From contig NZ_JABACJ020000008.1 of the NCBI RefSeq assembly GCF_012524165.2, positions 103,277 through 167,276 of the forward strand: a stretch of 64,000 nt of DNA, given 5' to 3'. A program made the position numbers and the translations under genes. The DNA comes from Faecalicatena faecalis (GTDB lineage: Bacteria > Bacillota > Clostridia > Lachnospirales > Lachnospiraceae). Within the stretch, counting starts at the first letter, position 1, and each line of letters starts with the position of its first letter. This document shows positions 50,998 through 59,212 of this stretch, one piece after another. The notes beneath the pieces were generated by a model. That model worked only from the letters and a program-made list of their open reading frames with translations, searched no databases and had not been told where the DNA came from.

Positions 50998-51243
50998 ATG
51001 GCAGTTAAAATCAGATTAAAAAGAATGGGACAGAAGAAGGCTCCTTTCTATAGAATCGTAGTTGCAGATTCAAGATCTCCTAGAGATGGAAAATTTATCG
51101 AGGAAATCGGAACATATGATCCGAACCTGGAGCCAAGCGGAATCAAAGTAGACGAGGAAGCAGCTAAGAAGTGGTTGAACAACGGAGCTCAGCCTACAGA
51201 AGTTGTAGGTAAAATCTTAAAAGCAGCAGGTATTGAAAAATAA
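50998..51243 (+). CDS. rpsP: 30S ribosomal protein S16
   Basis: An 81-residue protein starting [21 protein letters not shown] and carrying [19 protein letters not shown], the classic S16 sequence. Binding site AAGAGGTG. It sits 52 bases after ffh in the standard Firmicutes order. Confidence 0.97.
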   Translation: MAVKIRLKRMGQKKAPFYRIVVADSRSPRDGKFIEEIGTYDPNLEPSGIKVDEEAAKKWLNNGAQPTEVVGKILKAAGIEK

Positions 51244-51266
51244 GCTGTTCCGCGGAGGTAGCTTAA

Positions 51267-51497
51267 ATGAAAGAATTAGTTGAAGTCATTGCGAAAGCAT
51301 TAGTAGACGATCCGGACAGCGTTGTTGTTTCTGAGAGACAGGACGGCAGGACTACGGTGATCGAGGTACGTGTCGCTGACGGCGATATGGGCAAGGTCAT
51401 CGGAAAACAGGGACGTATTGCCAAGGCAATCCGTTCTGTAGTTAAGGCAGCTGCTGCCAAGGAAGATAAGAGAGTTGTTGTTGACATCGTGCAATAG
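51267..51497 (+). CDS. khpA: KH-domain RNA-binding protein KhpA (YlqC)
   Basis: A 76-residue single KH domain protein (GDMGKVIGKQGRIAKAIRSV with the GxxG loop). KhpA, with KhpB, binds RNA and affects cell division and wall growth in Firmicutes. It follows rpsP as usual; the start ATG 51267 is behind GCGGAGGTA. Confidence 0.94.
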   Translation: MKELVEVIAKALVDDPDSVVVSERQDGRTTVIEVRVADGDMGKVIGKQGRIAKAIRSVVKAAAAKEDKRVVVDIVQ

Positions 51498-51626
51498 CAG
51501 AGAGTATAAGGGACAGCCTTCATGCATTATCAGCATAAAGTGACTGCCCCTTTCCTTTTGAGTAACCATTTTTTTATGAGATAGGAAAAGAACATATTCT
51601 ATTGACAGATAGGGAGATATAGTGGT

Positions 51627-52130
51627 ATGGAACAATACTTACAGGTAGGAGTCATTTCATCGACTCACGGGATCAAAGGCGAGGTCAAGGTATTCCCGAC
51701 CACGGATGATCCGACAAGATATAAGGTTTTAAAGAATGTCATACTGGATACTGGAAAAGAACGGATTCCTCTGGAAATTCAGGGCGTGAAGTTTTTCAAG
51801 CAGTTTGTAATCGTGAAGTTCAAGGGAATCGATAATATAAATGATATTGAAATGTATAAAGGCAAGAGTCTTCTCGTATCACGCGAGAATGCATCACCGC
51901 TGGAGGAGGATGAATACTATATTGCTGATTTGATCGGGATGAGGGTATTCACAGAGGATGGTGAGTTTGGGATTCTTAAGGATGTGATCGAGACGGGGGC
52001 AAATGAAGTGTATGTGGTGGATTCAAAGGAGCATGGTGAGGTATTGATTCCGGCGATTCACGATTGCGTCCTGGATGTCAACGTAGAGGAGCAGACCATG
52101 AAGGTGCATCTGCTGGACGGGCTATTATAA
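51627..52130 (+). CDS. rimM: Ribosome maturation factor RimM
   Basis: A 167-residue 16S rRNA processing protein. It has [20 protein letters not shown] at the start, then [16 protein letters not shown] and [15 protein letters not shown], and the PRC-barrel part near EVLIPAI. It helps assemble the 30S head with S19. Located between khpA and trmD in the conserved locus. Start ATG 51627 follows AGGGAGA. Confidence 0.95.
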   Translation: MEQYLQVGVISSTHGIKGEVKVFPTTDDPTRYKVLKNVILDTGKERIPLEIQGVKFFKQFVIVKFKGIDNINDIEMYKGKSLLVSRENASPLEEDEYYIADLIGMRVFTEDGEFGILKDVIETGANEVYVVDSKEHGEVLIPAIHDCVLDVNVEEQTMKVHLLDGLL

Positions 52131-52166
52131 AAATGAATCTGTAATGAAAGTAAAGGCAGGAGAAAC

Positions 52167-52889
52167 ATGAATTTTCATATTTTAACCCTATTTCCGGATA
52201 TGGTGATGGATGGGCTGAATACGAGTATTATCGGACGTGCAGTGAACAATGGCCTGCTATCGATTGAAGCAGTCAATATCCGGGATTATGCATTTAACAA
52301 ACATCAGAGTGTGGATGATTACCCATATGGCGGGGGCGCAGGGATGCTGATGCAGGCTGAACCAGTATACCAGGCATATGAGGCTGTGGCAGGGAAGCTC
52401 GGGAAAAAACCGAGGCTTGTCTATCTTTCACCACAGGGACAGACCTTTAATCAGCAGATGGCTGAGGAATTGGCACAGGAAGAGGAATTGATTCTGTTGT
52501 GCGGACATTATGAGGGGATTGATGAGAGAGTTCTGGAGGAGATTGTGACGGATTATGTATCAATCGGGGACTATGTGCTGACCGGGGGAGAACTTCCGGC
52601 GATGGTCATGGTGGACGCGATCTCCCGGCTTGTGCCAGGGGTGCTCCATAATGATGTGTCTGCGGAGTTTGAATCCTTTCAGGATAATCTGTTGGAATAT
52701 CCCCAGTATTCCCGACCAGAAGTATGGCATGATAAGAGTGTGCCAAAGGTACTGCTTTCTGGACATCACGCCAATATAGAAAAGTGGCGCAGGGAACAGT
52801 CTATTCTACGTACAAAAAAACGGCGGCCAGATCTGCTTGAGAAATGCGAACTAACGGAAGCGGAAAAGAAGTGGCTGGAGTCACAATAA
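52167..52889 (+). CDS. trmD: tRNA (guanine-37-N1)-methyltransferase
   Basis: A 240-residue SPOUT methyltransferase making m1G37. Knot motifs are visible: DDYPYGGGAGMLM, VYLSPQGQTFNQ, LCGHYEGIDERVLE, DYVLTGGELPAMVM. The C-terminal tRNA-binding part includes LLEYPQYSRPEVWHDKSVP and LLSGHHANIEKWRREQS. In most Firmicutes rplS follows; here a cassette of about 3.7 kb intervenes. Confidence 0.97.
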   Translation: MNFHILTLFPDMVMDGLNTSIIGRAVNNGLLSIEAVNIRDYAFNKHQSVDDYPYGGGAGMLMQAEPVYQAYEAVAGKLGKKPRLVYLSPQGQTFNQQMAEELAQEEELILLCGHYEGIDERVLEEIVTDYVSIGDYVLTGGELPAMVMVDAISRLVPGVLHNDVSAEFESFQDNLLEYPQYSRPEVWHDKSVPKVLLSGHHANIEKWRREQSILRTKKRRPDLLEKCELTEAEKKWLESQ

Positions 52890-52923
52890 AAGAAAAACAG
52901 CCTGCCTTTATGGCTGGGATAAA

Positions 52924-53035
52924 AAGACGCTGTTGTAAAATGAAGGATTCCTACGGAATATAGTTCGGTGAGATGAACTATATTCCGTAGGAAAAATTTA
53001 TTTTACAACAGCGTCTTATTTTACAACGGTGTCTT
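52924..53035. repeat. Large nested palindrome with a third, competing arm
   Basis: Outer arms AAGACGCTGTTGTAAAAT (52924-52941) and its exact complement (53000-53017) enclose inner 19-bp arms (52948-52966 and 52975-52993) around an 8-base loop. The right outer arm is repeated at 53018-53035 with two changes, both still able to pair as G-U. It sits between convergent genes. It may be a MITE-like element or a double terminator. Confidence 0.9.
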
Positions 53036-53064
53036 TTATCTAATAGAAAGAAGGGTTATCCATA

Positions 53065-53874
53065 TCAGCCTTCTCCTCCACAGTACAAGCATTTTTCATA
53101 TCCAGTTCCGTGGCAGTGCCGGCAGCGTACGAGAACCTCCTGTCCACTGCTGCCTCCAGTTCCATAGGTAGGAACAGATTGATACTCTGTGCGTGAACCT
53201 GCCCCATCACAAAATGGGCACTTGCTTCTTCCTGTGCCATTGCAGAACCGACAGCGCTCCTTCGTCCGCTCTGGTATGGAAGGTGTGACAGGAACAAGGG
53301 AATAGGAGGAACCGGATGCACTGCCTTGTGCTCCAGATACATCTGTGGAAGCTCCTGTGCCGGAAGAGGTCGATGCAGAGGAAGCAGGAATCATTCCTGT
53401 TCCTTGGCACAAATCGCAGGTATGCTTTCCGCTTCCATTACAGTATTGACAAGTTTGATTGGTTGAACTGTCTATGCCGGAGCCATCGCAGGGACCACAT
53501 TGGTTGAAAAAGCCAGATCCTGAACAATCTGTACAGGGAATCATAGGTTCTGTTTCCTGTTCCTTGGCATTATTAGAGGCACTTTCAGCAGATGAAGCAT
53601 CATCAGTGGTGCTTTCTACTGGTTTTGCCTCCCCTTTTTCCTTGGCTTTTTCAGCTTCCTCATCGGCCTTCTTTTTTGCGTCCTCCTCCTTTTGCTTTTC
53701 CATTTCTTCCAATTCTTTTTTTAGCCTATCGTTCTCCTCTTTCAGCTCTTTGCTGTCTTCCTTTAGCTCTTGGATATCTGCTTCAACATCCTGTGACTCG
53801 CTTTTTTTCTGACAGCCACTCAATGCTGTACATGTCAGAAAGAGACAGAGAAGAATTATTTTTGCACGTTTCAT
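53065..53874 (-). CDS. Lipoprotein with coiled coil and DnaJ-type Cys-rich zinc-finger repeats
   Basis: A 269-residue lipoprotein (signal peptide, lipobox TALSGCQ near residue 20). A coiled coil of Glu/Lys heptads spans about 28-80, then a Ser/Ala linker. Cys motifs of CxxCxGxG type follow: CTDCSGSG, CGPCDGSG, CQYCNGSG, CDLCQGTG, then CRFCNGTG, CPFCDGAG, CRHCHGTG, CLYCGGEG, four pairs as in DnaJ. An extracytoplasmic DnaJ-like zinc finger is unusual. ATG 53874 has only a poor binding site (GGGGGCC). Role unknown. Confidence 0.8.
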   Translation of the reverse strand: MKRAKIILLCLFLTCTALSGCQKKSESQDVEADIQELKEDSKELKEENDRLKKELEEMEKQKEEDAKKKADEEAEKAKEKGEAKPVESTTDDASSAESASNNAKEQETEPMIPCTDCSGSGFFNQCGPCDGSGIDSSTNQTCQYCNGSGKHTCDLCQGTGMIPASSASTSSGTGASTDVSGAQGSASGSSYSLVPVTPSIPERTKERCRFCNGTGRSKCPFCDGAGSRTEYQSVPTYGTGGSSGQEVLVRCRHCHGTGYEKCLYCGGEG

Positions 53875-53890
53875 AAACAGGCCCCCAGAT

Positions 53891-55318
53891 TTATAAATCG
53901 TAATATTTTTCGAATTCGGCCGGATGTGGTATCTGTGAAATCTCAAGGCTTTCCTTACGTTTTCGTTCCAGCCAGATTTCAATCAGCCTTTCAGGGAACA
54001 CGCCGCCGGCTGTCAGATAATCATGATCGGCCTCCAGGGCGTCCAATGCCTCATCCAATGTCCTCGGAAGAGATTGAATCTTAGCCTTCTCATCTTCAGG
54101 CAGGTCGAACAGGTTACAGTCATAAGGTCCCCAGCCATTTGCAGATGGATCAATCTTATTCTTGATTCCATCCAGTCCTGCCATCAGAATTGCGGCGTAA
54201 GCGTAGTAAGGATTGGCTGTGGCGTCCGGATTTCTCAGTTCAAAACGTTTGGCTGCCGGTGATTTTGCATAAGCTGGAATACGGATGACAGCACTGCGGT
54301 TGGAGGTTGCATAACCGATTGTGACAGGTGCCTCGTATCCCGGTACAAGCCGTTTGAATGAGTTGGTGGATGGGTTCGTAAATGCGCATAAGGAAGGCAC
54401 ATGCTTTAACAGTCCACCGATAAAATAATGAGCAGTCTGACTCAGCCCGGAATACCCATTCTCGTCATAAAAAATAGGTTCACCATCTTTCATTAACAGC
54501 ATATGTACATGCATTCCATTTCCGGCTTCTTTATAGATCGGCTTCGGCATGAAGGTGGCAGTCTTGCCTTCTTGTACAGCGGCATTCCTGATAATGTATT
54601 TGATGATCATCGTCTTATCAGCCATATCGACCATATCGCCCAATTCTACTTCGATCTCCATTTGCCCGGAACCACCTACCTCGTGATGATGATATTTGAC
54701 ATCGATTCCCCAGTCTTCCATGTACATACACATCTTGCTTCTTAAGCTGTAAGCGATATCATGCGGTGCTGCGATGTGATAACCTCCGCCTTTCGGTACC
54801 TGGAAGCCTGCGTTTCCTGGTCCTTCCTTGCCGCTGTTCCAGGATGCTTGTCTGGTATCTACGGTGAAAGCGGTCTTCTGAGGGTCTACCATGAAGCTTA
54901 CATTATCAAAAAGGTGAAACTCAAATTCTGGTCCGATCAGCATCTCGTCTGCAATCCCCTCTGCCTTCATATATTCCATGGCCCGCAGACTGACATTCCG
55001 TGGATACTGGTCAAAGGGGGTGTTCTCCTTTCCGATTACACACACGTTGCCGCACATCGTGAGCGTCGGAATCTCTGTAAAAGGATCTACGACGGCAGTA
55101 GCCGGGTCAGGGATAAATACCATATCACTCTTCTCAACAGGAGCATATCCATAATTAGAGCCGTCAAATCCAATTCCATATACAAAAATATCATCGTTGA
55201 ACCGCTCTACCGGAATCGTAATATGGCGCCATCTTCCATCCAAATCCGTCATTTTGAAATCAATCATTCTGATTCCTTCTTCTTCGCATAACTCTCTGAT
55301 ATCCGTACTGTTATACAT
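53891..55318 (-). CDS. glnA: Glutamine synthetase type I
   Basis: A 475-residue enzyme making glutamine from glutamate, ammonia and ATP. Motifs include the FDGSNYGYAPVEKSDM loop, GPEFEFHLFD, GGYHIAAPHD, VGGSGQMEIEVE, GNGMHVHMLL and the flap-like NRSAVIRIP. The segment corresponding to the adenylylation loop is NLFDLPEDE, with Phe where adenylylated enzymes carry Tyr, so adenylylation control is not expected. ATG 55318 follows TTGGAGGT. It lies on the opposite strand to the conserved SRP/ribosome locus. Confidence 0.94.
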   Translation of the reverse strand: MYNSTDIRELCEEEGIRMIDFKMTDLDGRWRHITIPVERFNDDIFVYGIGFDGSNYGYAPVEKSDMVFIPDPATAVVDPFTEIPTLTMCGNVCVIGKENTPFDQYPRNVSLRAMEYMKAEGIADEMLIGPEFEFHLFDNVSFMVDPQKTAFTVDTRQASWNSGKEGPGNAGFQVPKGGGYHIAAPHDIAYSLRSKMCMYMEDWGIDVKYHHHEVGGSGQMEIEVELGDMVDMADKTMIIKYIIRNAAVQEGKTATFMPKPIYKEAGNGMHVHMLLMKDGEPIFYDENGYSGLSQTAHYFIGGLLKHVPSLCAFTNPSTNSFKRLVPGYEAPVTIGYATSNRSAVIRIPAYAKSPAAKRFELRNPDATANPYYAYAAILMAGLDGIKNKIDPSANGWGPYDCNLFDLPEDEKAKIQSLPRTLDEALDALEADHDYLTAGGVFPERLIEIWLERKRKESLEISQIPHPAEFEKYYDL

Positions 55319-55644
55319 GCTATACCTCCAATGCATTATTTTTGCGGCCTGACGACATCCGGGGCGATGCAGGATGTCTTAGGTTTTATGCCGTTCCAGG
55401 CTGTTAGTTCCATTTTAACACAGATTGGAAAAATAAGTATTAGCAGAATAGAAAAAATATGTTAATATTGTGAAGGATAGTTACTGTTCGCTCGCAAGCT
55501 TGACACATGCTGTCAAGCTATGCGCCAGAGCTAACAGTAGCAAAGGACAAGCTGCACCGCGGCGACAGACAGCTTTGCTGGCTGTTATTGTACATGTAAA
55601 TGAAGCAGGCTGTGAACAGCAGCAAAGGATAAAAAGAGGAGGAA
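55319..55644. other. Intergenic region upstream of glnA and the YczE-like gene, rich in hairpins
   Basis: About 326 bases between divergent genes. The main structure is a nested hairpin at 55482-55539 (listed separately). Further short dyads are CAGC/GCTG (55570-55580) and GCTGT/ACAGC near 55610-55620. The weak glnA -10 may be TAAAAT on the minus strand (55417-55412). No gene is seen. Confidence 0.6.
55482..55539. repeat. Nested long hairpin, possible repeat element
   Basis: TACTGTT (55482-55488) pairs with AACAGTA (55533-55539), CTC with GAG, GCA with TGC, and AGCTTGACA (55497-55505) with TGTCAAGCT (55511-55519), around loop CATGC. This gives about 22 pairs with small bulges. Confidence 0.8.
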
Positions 55645-56400
55645 ATGCATTACTTTATGGGGAAAACATATTTATATAGAGGAGGATTTTACCTGACAGG
55701 ACTCTTGATCCTTGCATTGGGAATTACTTTAAATACAAAGACGGGAATGGGGGTATCACCGATCATCTCGGTTTCCTACAGTATCTCTACGATATGGGGC
55801 TTGAATTTTGGGAATATGACCTTGGTATTATATGCGTTTTTTGTAGTGATAGAGATGGTACTGCATATAATCAGAAATCAGAAGTATACAAGGAGAGAAG
55901 GTGCAGTCCTGGCCCATGCCAATAAAGTGAATTTAAAATGGGTTCTTTTTATGGATATACTGCAGTTTCCACTGAGCCTTGTTTTTACACGTTTCCTGAA
56001 TCTTTTTTCTGACTGGCTGCCAGATCTTAAGACAGCATACGGTGACAGCTTTGCAGGAAGCTTTACAGGGAGGCTCTTGTTTCTGATCGCAGCAATTGCA
56101 TTGACAGGAATCGGTGCTGCCATGTCGCTCAATATGAGAGTCATACCGAATCCTGGTGATGGAATCGTACAGGCAATTGCGGATTGTATCGAAAAAGGGG
56201 TCGGGTTTACGAAAAATTGTTTTGATATTCTGAACATCACAATTACGCTCACAGTCAGTCTGGTGTTTGCCGGAAAACTGGTTGGAGTAGGAATTGGCAC
56301 GGTATTGGCAGTGATAGGGGTCGGAAGAGTGATAGCGGTATTCAATCATTTCTGTATGGAAAAGATGGACAATCTAGCAGGGATGGAGCAGGCAGGATAA
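55645..56400 (+). CDS. YczE/YitT-like integral membrane protein
   Basis: A 251-residue protein with about six TM helices. It has the YczE-type pattern GLLILALGITLNTKTGMGVSP, a second similar half (ALTGIGAAMSLNMRVIPNPGDG) and GVGIGTVLAVIGVGRVIAVF. No function is established to my knowledge. ATG 55645 is only two bases from AGGAGG; ATG 55657 is 14 bases away, so the start is uncertain. It follows the hairpin-rich region and precedes rplS. Confidence 0.78.
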   Translation: MHYFMGKTYLYRGGFYLTGLLILALGITLNTKTGMGVSPIISVSYSISTIWGLNFGNMTLVLYAFFVVIEMVLHIIRNQKYTRREGAVLAHANKVNLKWVLFMDILQFPLSLVFTRFLNLFSDWLPDLKTAYGDSFAGSFTGRLLFLIAAIALTGIGAAMSLNMRVIPNPGDGIVQAIADCIEKGVGFTKNCFDILNITITLTVSLVFAGKLVGVGIGTVLAVIGVGRVIAVFNHFCMEKMDNLAGMEQAG

Positions 56401-56422
56401 AATGCTTCATTTCGTGTCATTG

Positions 56423-56481
56423 ATAGGAAAAGCAGAAAATTGTAAAATCTGCTTGAATCTTCCTATAAAGTATGGTAAAAT
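56423..56481 (+). promoter_or_regulatory. rplS promoter overlapping a nested dyad
   Basis: TTGAAT (56453-56458), 17-bp spacer, TAAAAT (56476-56481). The dyad ATAGGAA/TTCCTAT (56423-56429 and 56460-56466) with inner AAGCAGA/TCTGCTT (56430-56436, 56448-56454) covers the -35. It may be an operator or an upstream terminator without a T-run. Confidence 0.7.
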
Positions 56482-56487
56482 ACAACA

Positions 56488-56595
56488 GTTGTGAAATGAG
56501 AAGGGATGGTCCTCTGATGCAAAAACGGTCTTACAGACACTTGATGAGTCTTAAAGCAGGCATTAAGAACGTCTAAATATTAAGGAGGTCACACA
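56488..56595 (+). promoter_or_regulatory. Putative rplS (L19) leader
   Basis: About 108 transcribed bases before rplS, with short pairs such as GTCT/AGAC (about 56531-56541) and AGAC/GTCT (56537-56552). Position and length fit a ribosomal protein leader of the L19 type in Firmicutes, but I cannot confirm a family match. Confidence 0.4.
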
Positions 56596-56943
56596 ATGAA
56601 CGAGATCATTAGAAAGATTGAAGCAGAGCAGTTAAAGGAAAACGCACCGGAATTTAATGTTGGTGATACAGTAAAAGTATACGCTAAGATTAAAGAGGGT
56701 AACCGTGAAAGAATCCAGGTTTTCGAAGGAACAGTTTTAAAGAAACAGGGTGGAAGCACAAGAGCTACTTTCACAGTTAGAAAGAATTCCAACGGAATCG
56801 GGGTTGAAAAGACCTGGCCGCTGCACTCACCAAATGTTGAAAGAGTAGAAGTTGTCCGCAGAGGTAAAGTTAGAAGAGCGAAACTGAACTACTTAAGAAA
56901 TCGTGTTGGTAAGAGAGCTAAGGTTAAAGAATTAGTAAAATAG
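56596..56943 (+). CDS. rplS: 50S ribosomal protein L19
   Basis: A 115-residue protein with the family sequence [53 protein letters not shown] and [18 protein letters not shown]. Binding site TTAAGGAGG. It resumes the conserved locus that was interrupted after trmD and has its own promoter. Confidence 0.97.
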   Translation: MNEIIRKIEAEQLKENAPEFNVGDTVKVYAKIKEGNRERIQVFEGTVLKKQGGSTRATFTVRKNSNGIGVEKTWPLHSPNVERVEVVRRGKVRRAKLNYLRNRVGKRAKVKELVK

Positions 56944-56953
56944 TAACTATGAG

Positions 56954-56986
56954 AGGGACAAATACAGAATGTATATTGTCCCTTTT
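56954..56986 (+). terminator. rplS terminator
   Basis: AGGGACAA (56954-56961) and TTGTCCCT (56976-56983), with inner ATAC/GTAT, followed by TTTT. A second hairpin GAACGCAG/CTGCGTTC follows at about 57016-57047. Confidence 0.82.
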
Positions 56987-57102
56987 ATCTTTCAAGGAGA
57001 TAAATGTGGTATATTGAACGCAGAATGGGCGAATAAGCCTGCGTTCATATGTAAGCGGCGGATTGAATTGCAAATGTCCGCTGTCTAATATGAGGGAAGT
57101 CT

Positions 57103-57768
57103 ATGCAGGATTTAAATTTTCGAAAAAAGCGCAGAAGACAGGCGAGAAGAAAGAAGAAAATGAAAAAGCAGGGGCTTAGGTTCGAGACGAACAGGCCTGG
57201 ACTGCGTTTCCAAAAGGAGCAGGTAAGGGGACACTTAAAAAAGGCTGCAACTGCTGCAAACTGGGCGTTCCAGATTGCAGTCGTCTGTGTGATCGCATTT
57301 GTCCTTGTCTGGTTTTTCGGACAGCGGGTCAGCAATGCAGGGGATTCTATGAAGCCTGTCCTACAGAATGGGGACGTGGTATTAGTGAACCGTCTGATTT
57401 ATAATGCGAGCAAGCCAAAGCGAGGGGATATTATCGCCTTTAAGCCGAATGGCAATGAGAATACTCACTATTCTATCAAGCGGATCGTGGGTCTGCCGGG
57501 TGAGACTGTGCAGATCAAGGATGGAAGCGTATATATTAATGATGTGGAGACACTGGAGCACATTTTTGCAGAGGATATTGAGGAGGCAGGAATCGCAGAC
57601 GAACCTGTTGTACTCAAAGGGAATGAATATTTCGTTTTAGGGGATAATCATTCAAGCAGTGATGACAGCCGTATGGCTGATATCGGTAATGTGAAGAGAA
57701 GAGAAATCTATGGAAAAGTCTGGTTCGTAGCCAGCTTTGGCTCGGATTTCGGTTTTGTGAAAAGATAA
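57103..57768 (+). CDS. lepB: Signal peptidase I, copy 1 (long basic N-terminus)
   Basis: A 221-residue signal peptidase. A strongly basic cytoplasmic segment (RKKRRRQARRKKKMKK) precedes one TM helix (about 52-71). The catalytic Ser is in NAGDSMKPVL and the Lys in YSIKRIVGLPGE; the late box is LGDNHSSSDDSR. It cleaves Sec-type signal peptides. Preceded by ATGAGGGAAG. A second lepB lies two genes downstream; this copy differs in its long basic tail. Confidence 0.93.
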   Translation: MQDLNFRKKRRRQARRKKKMKKQGLRFETNRPGLRFQKEQVRGHLKKAATAANWAFQIAVVCVIAFVLVWFFGQRVSNAGDSMKPVLQNGDVVLVNRLIYNASKPKRGDIIAFKPNGNENTHYSIKRIVGLPGETVQIKDGSVYINDVETLEHIFAEDIEEAGIADEPVVLKGNEYFVLGDNHSSSDDSRMADIGNVKRREIYGKVWFVASFGSDFGFVKR

Positions 57769-57781
57769 AGGAGGAAATTAC

Positions 57782-58633
57782 ATGCATTTTCAATGGTACC
57801 CGGGTCATATGACGAAGGCCAAACGCATGATGCAGGAAAATATAAAGTTGATCGATCTGGTAATCGAGCTGGTCGATGCCAGGATTCCAATGAGCAGCAG
57901 GAATCCAGAGATAGATGAATTGGGAAAGAATAAAGCGAGACTAATTTTGCTCAATAAGTCTGATCTGGCAGAAGACAGATGGAATGATGCCTGGGCGGAA
58001 TATTTTAAAGAAAAAGGATATTCTGTGCTGAAGGTGAATTCCAGGAAGGGCGGCGGAATCAAGTCCATTCATGGGGTGATTCAAGAGGCCTGCAAAGAGA
58101 AGATTGAAAGAGATAGAAAGCGCGGCATCTTGAACCGACCGGTCAGAGCCATGGTAGTGGGAATTCCGAATGTCGGAAAGTCTACATTTATTAATGCGCT
58201 GGCTGGAAAGGCATGTACGAAGACTGGCAATAAGCCTGGAGTGACAAAAGGAAAACAGTGGATCAGGCTGAATAAAAATGTAGAGCTGCTAGATACTCCT
58301 GGTATTTTGTGGCCTAAATTTGAAGACCAGACGGTAGGGCTTCGTCTTGCATTTATCGGATCGATCAAAGATGAGATTTTAAATACTGAGGAACTCGCTG
58401 CGGAGCTGATTGGATTTTTGAAGGTGAAATATCCGGGCGTTCTAAAGGAAAAATATCAGATAGAGGAAGCAGAGGACAATTATGTGTGCCTGAATTCTGT
58501 TGCAAAGAGCCGTCACTGCCTTGTGAGAGGGAATGAACTGGATACAGAAAAGGCTGCAAAACTTCTTTTGGATGATTTTAGGAATGGCAGATTGGGAAAA
58601 ATTACTCTTGAATTTCCCGGAGATTATGCATAA
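57782..58633 (+). CDS. rbgA: Ribosome biogenesis GTPase YlqF/RbgA
   Basis: A 283-residue circularly permuted GTPase: the specificity motif NKSD (about 58-61) precedes G1 GIPNVGKSTFINAL and G3 DTPGILWP. It begins FQWYPGHMTKAKR, a family hallmark. The permutation and the C-terminal RNA-binding part identify RbgA, required for late 50S assembly. It starts at ATG 57782 with AAGGAGG, 13 bases after lepB copy 1. Confidence 0.95.
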   Translation: MHFQWYPGHMTKAKRMMQENIKLIDLVIELVDARIPMSSRNPEIDELGKNKARLILLNKSDLAEDRWNDAWAEYFKEKGYSVLKVNSRKGGGIKSIHGVIQEACKEKIERDRKRGILNRPVRAMVVGIPNVGKSTFINALAGKACTKTGNKPGVTKGKQWIRLNKNVELLDTPGILWPKFEDQTVGLRLAFIGSIKDEILNTEELAAELIGFLKVKYPGVLKEKYQIEEAEDNYVCLNSVAKSRHCLVRGNELDTEKAAKLLLDDFRNGRLGKITLEFPGDYA

Positions 58634-58666
58634 GATAGAAAGAGACACTGGAAAGAAGGATTGGCT

Positions 58667-59212
58667 ATGGAGCAGGAGAGAAGTATAATAAGGGAACTTC
58701 TGGGGTGGATTGTATATATACTGATCATCGTGGGATTGACCTACCTGATTGTTACTTTTGTCGGACAGAGGACCCGTGTCAGCGGTTCTTCTATGGAGAC
58801 GACACTGTCAGATGGAGATAATCTGATAGTAGATAAGATATCCTTCCGTTTCAGGGATCCAAAGAGATATGAGATCATTGTTTTTCCATATCAGTATGAG
58901 GAGAATACATTTTATATCAAGCGTATCATCGGTCTGCCGGGAGAGACTGTCCAGGTAATGGATGGAAAGGTCTATATCAATGGGCAGGAATTAGATGAAC
59001 ACTATGGGAATGAGGAAATGCTGGACCCAGGAATCGCACGTGAGCCGATTACTCTGGGTGACGACGAGTATTTTGTGCTGGGCGACAATCGAAACCACAG
59101 CGCAGACAGCCGTCAGGATAATGTTGGAGTACTGCATAGAAAGGATTTGCTCGGCAGGGCATGGATTCGTGTCTGGCCGCTCAGTAAATTTGGAGTAATT
59201 AAGCATGAGTAA
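58667..59212 (+). CDS. lepB: Signal peptidase I, copy 2
   Basis: A 181-residue signal peptidase with one TM helix near the N-terminus (LLGWIVYILIIVGLTYLIV). The catalytic Ser is in RVSGSSMETTL, Lys in FYIKRIIGLPGE, and the late box is LGDNRNHSADSR. It lacks the long basic tail of copy 1 and has usual Firmicutes SipS-like size. ATG 58667 follows AGAAGGA; TTG 58661 is too close. It overlaps rnhB by eight bases. Confidence 0.93.
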   Translation: MEQERSIIRELLGWIVYILIIVGLTYLIVTFVGQRTRVSGSSMETTLSDGDNLIVDKISFRFRDPKRYEIIVFPYQYEENTFYIKRIIGLPGETVQVMDGKVYINGQELDEHYGNEEMLDPGIAREPITLGDDEYFVLGDNRNHSADSRQDNVGVLHRKDLLGRAWIRVWPLSKFGVIKHE

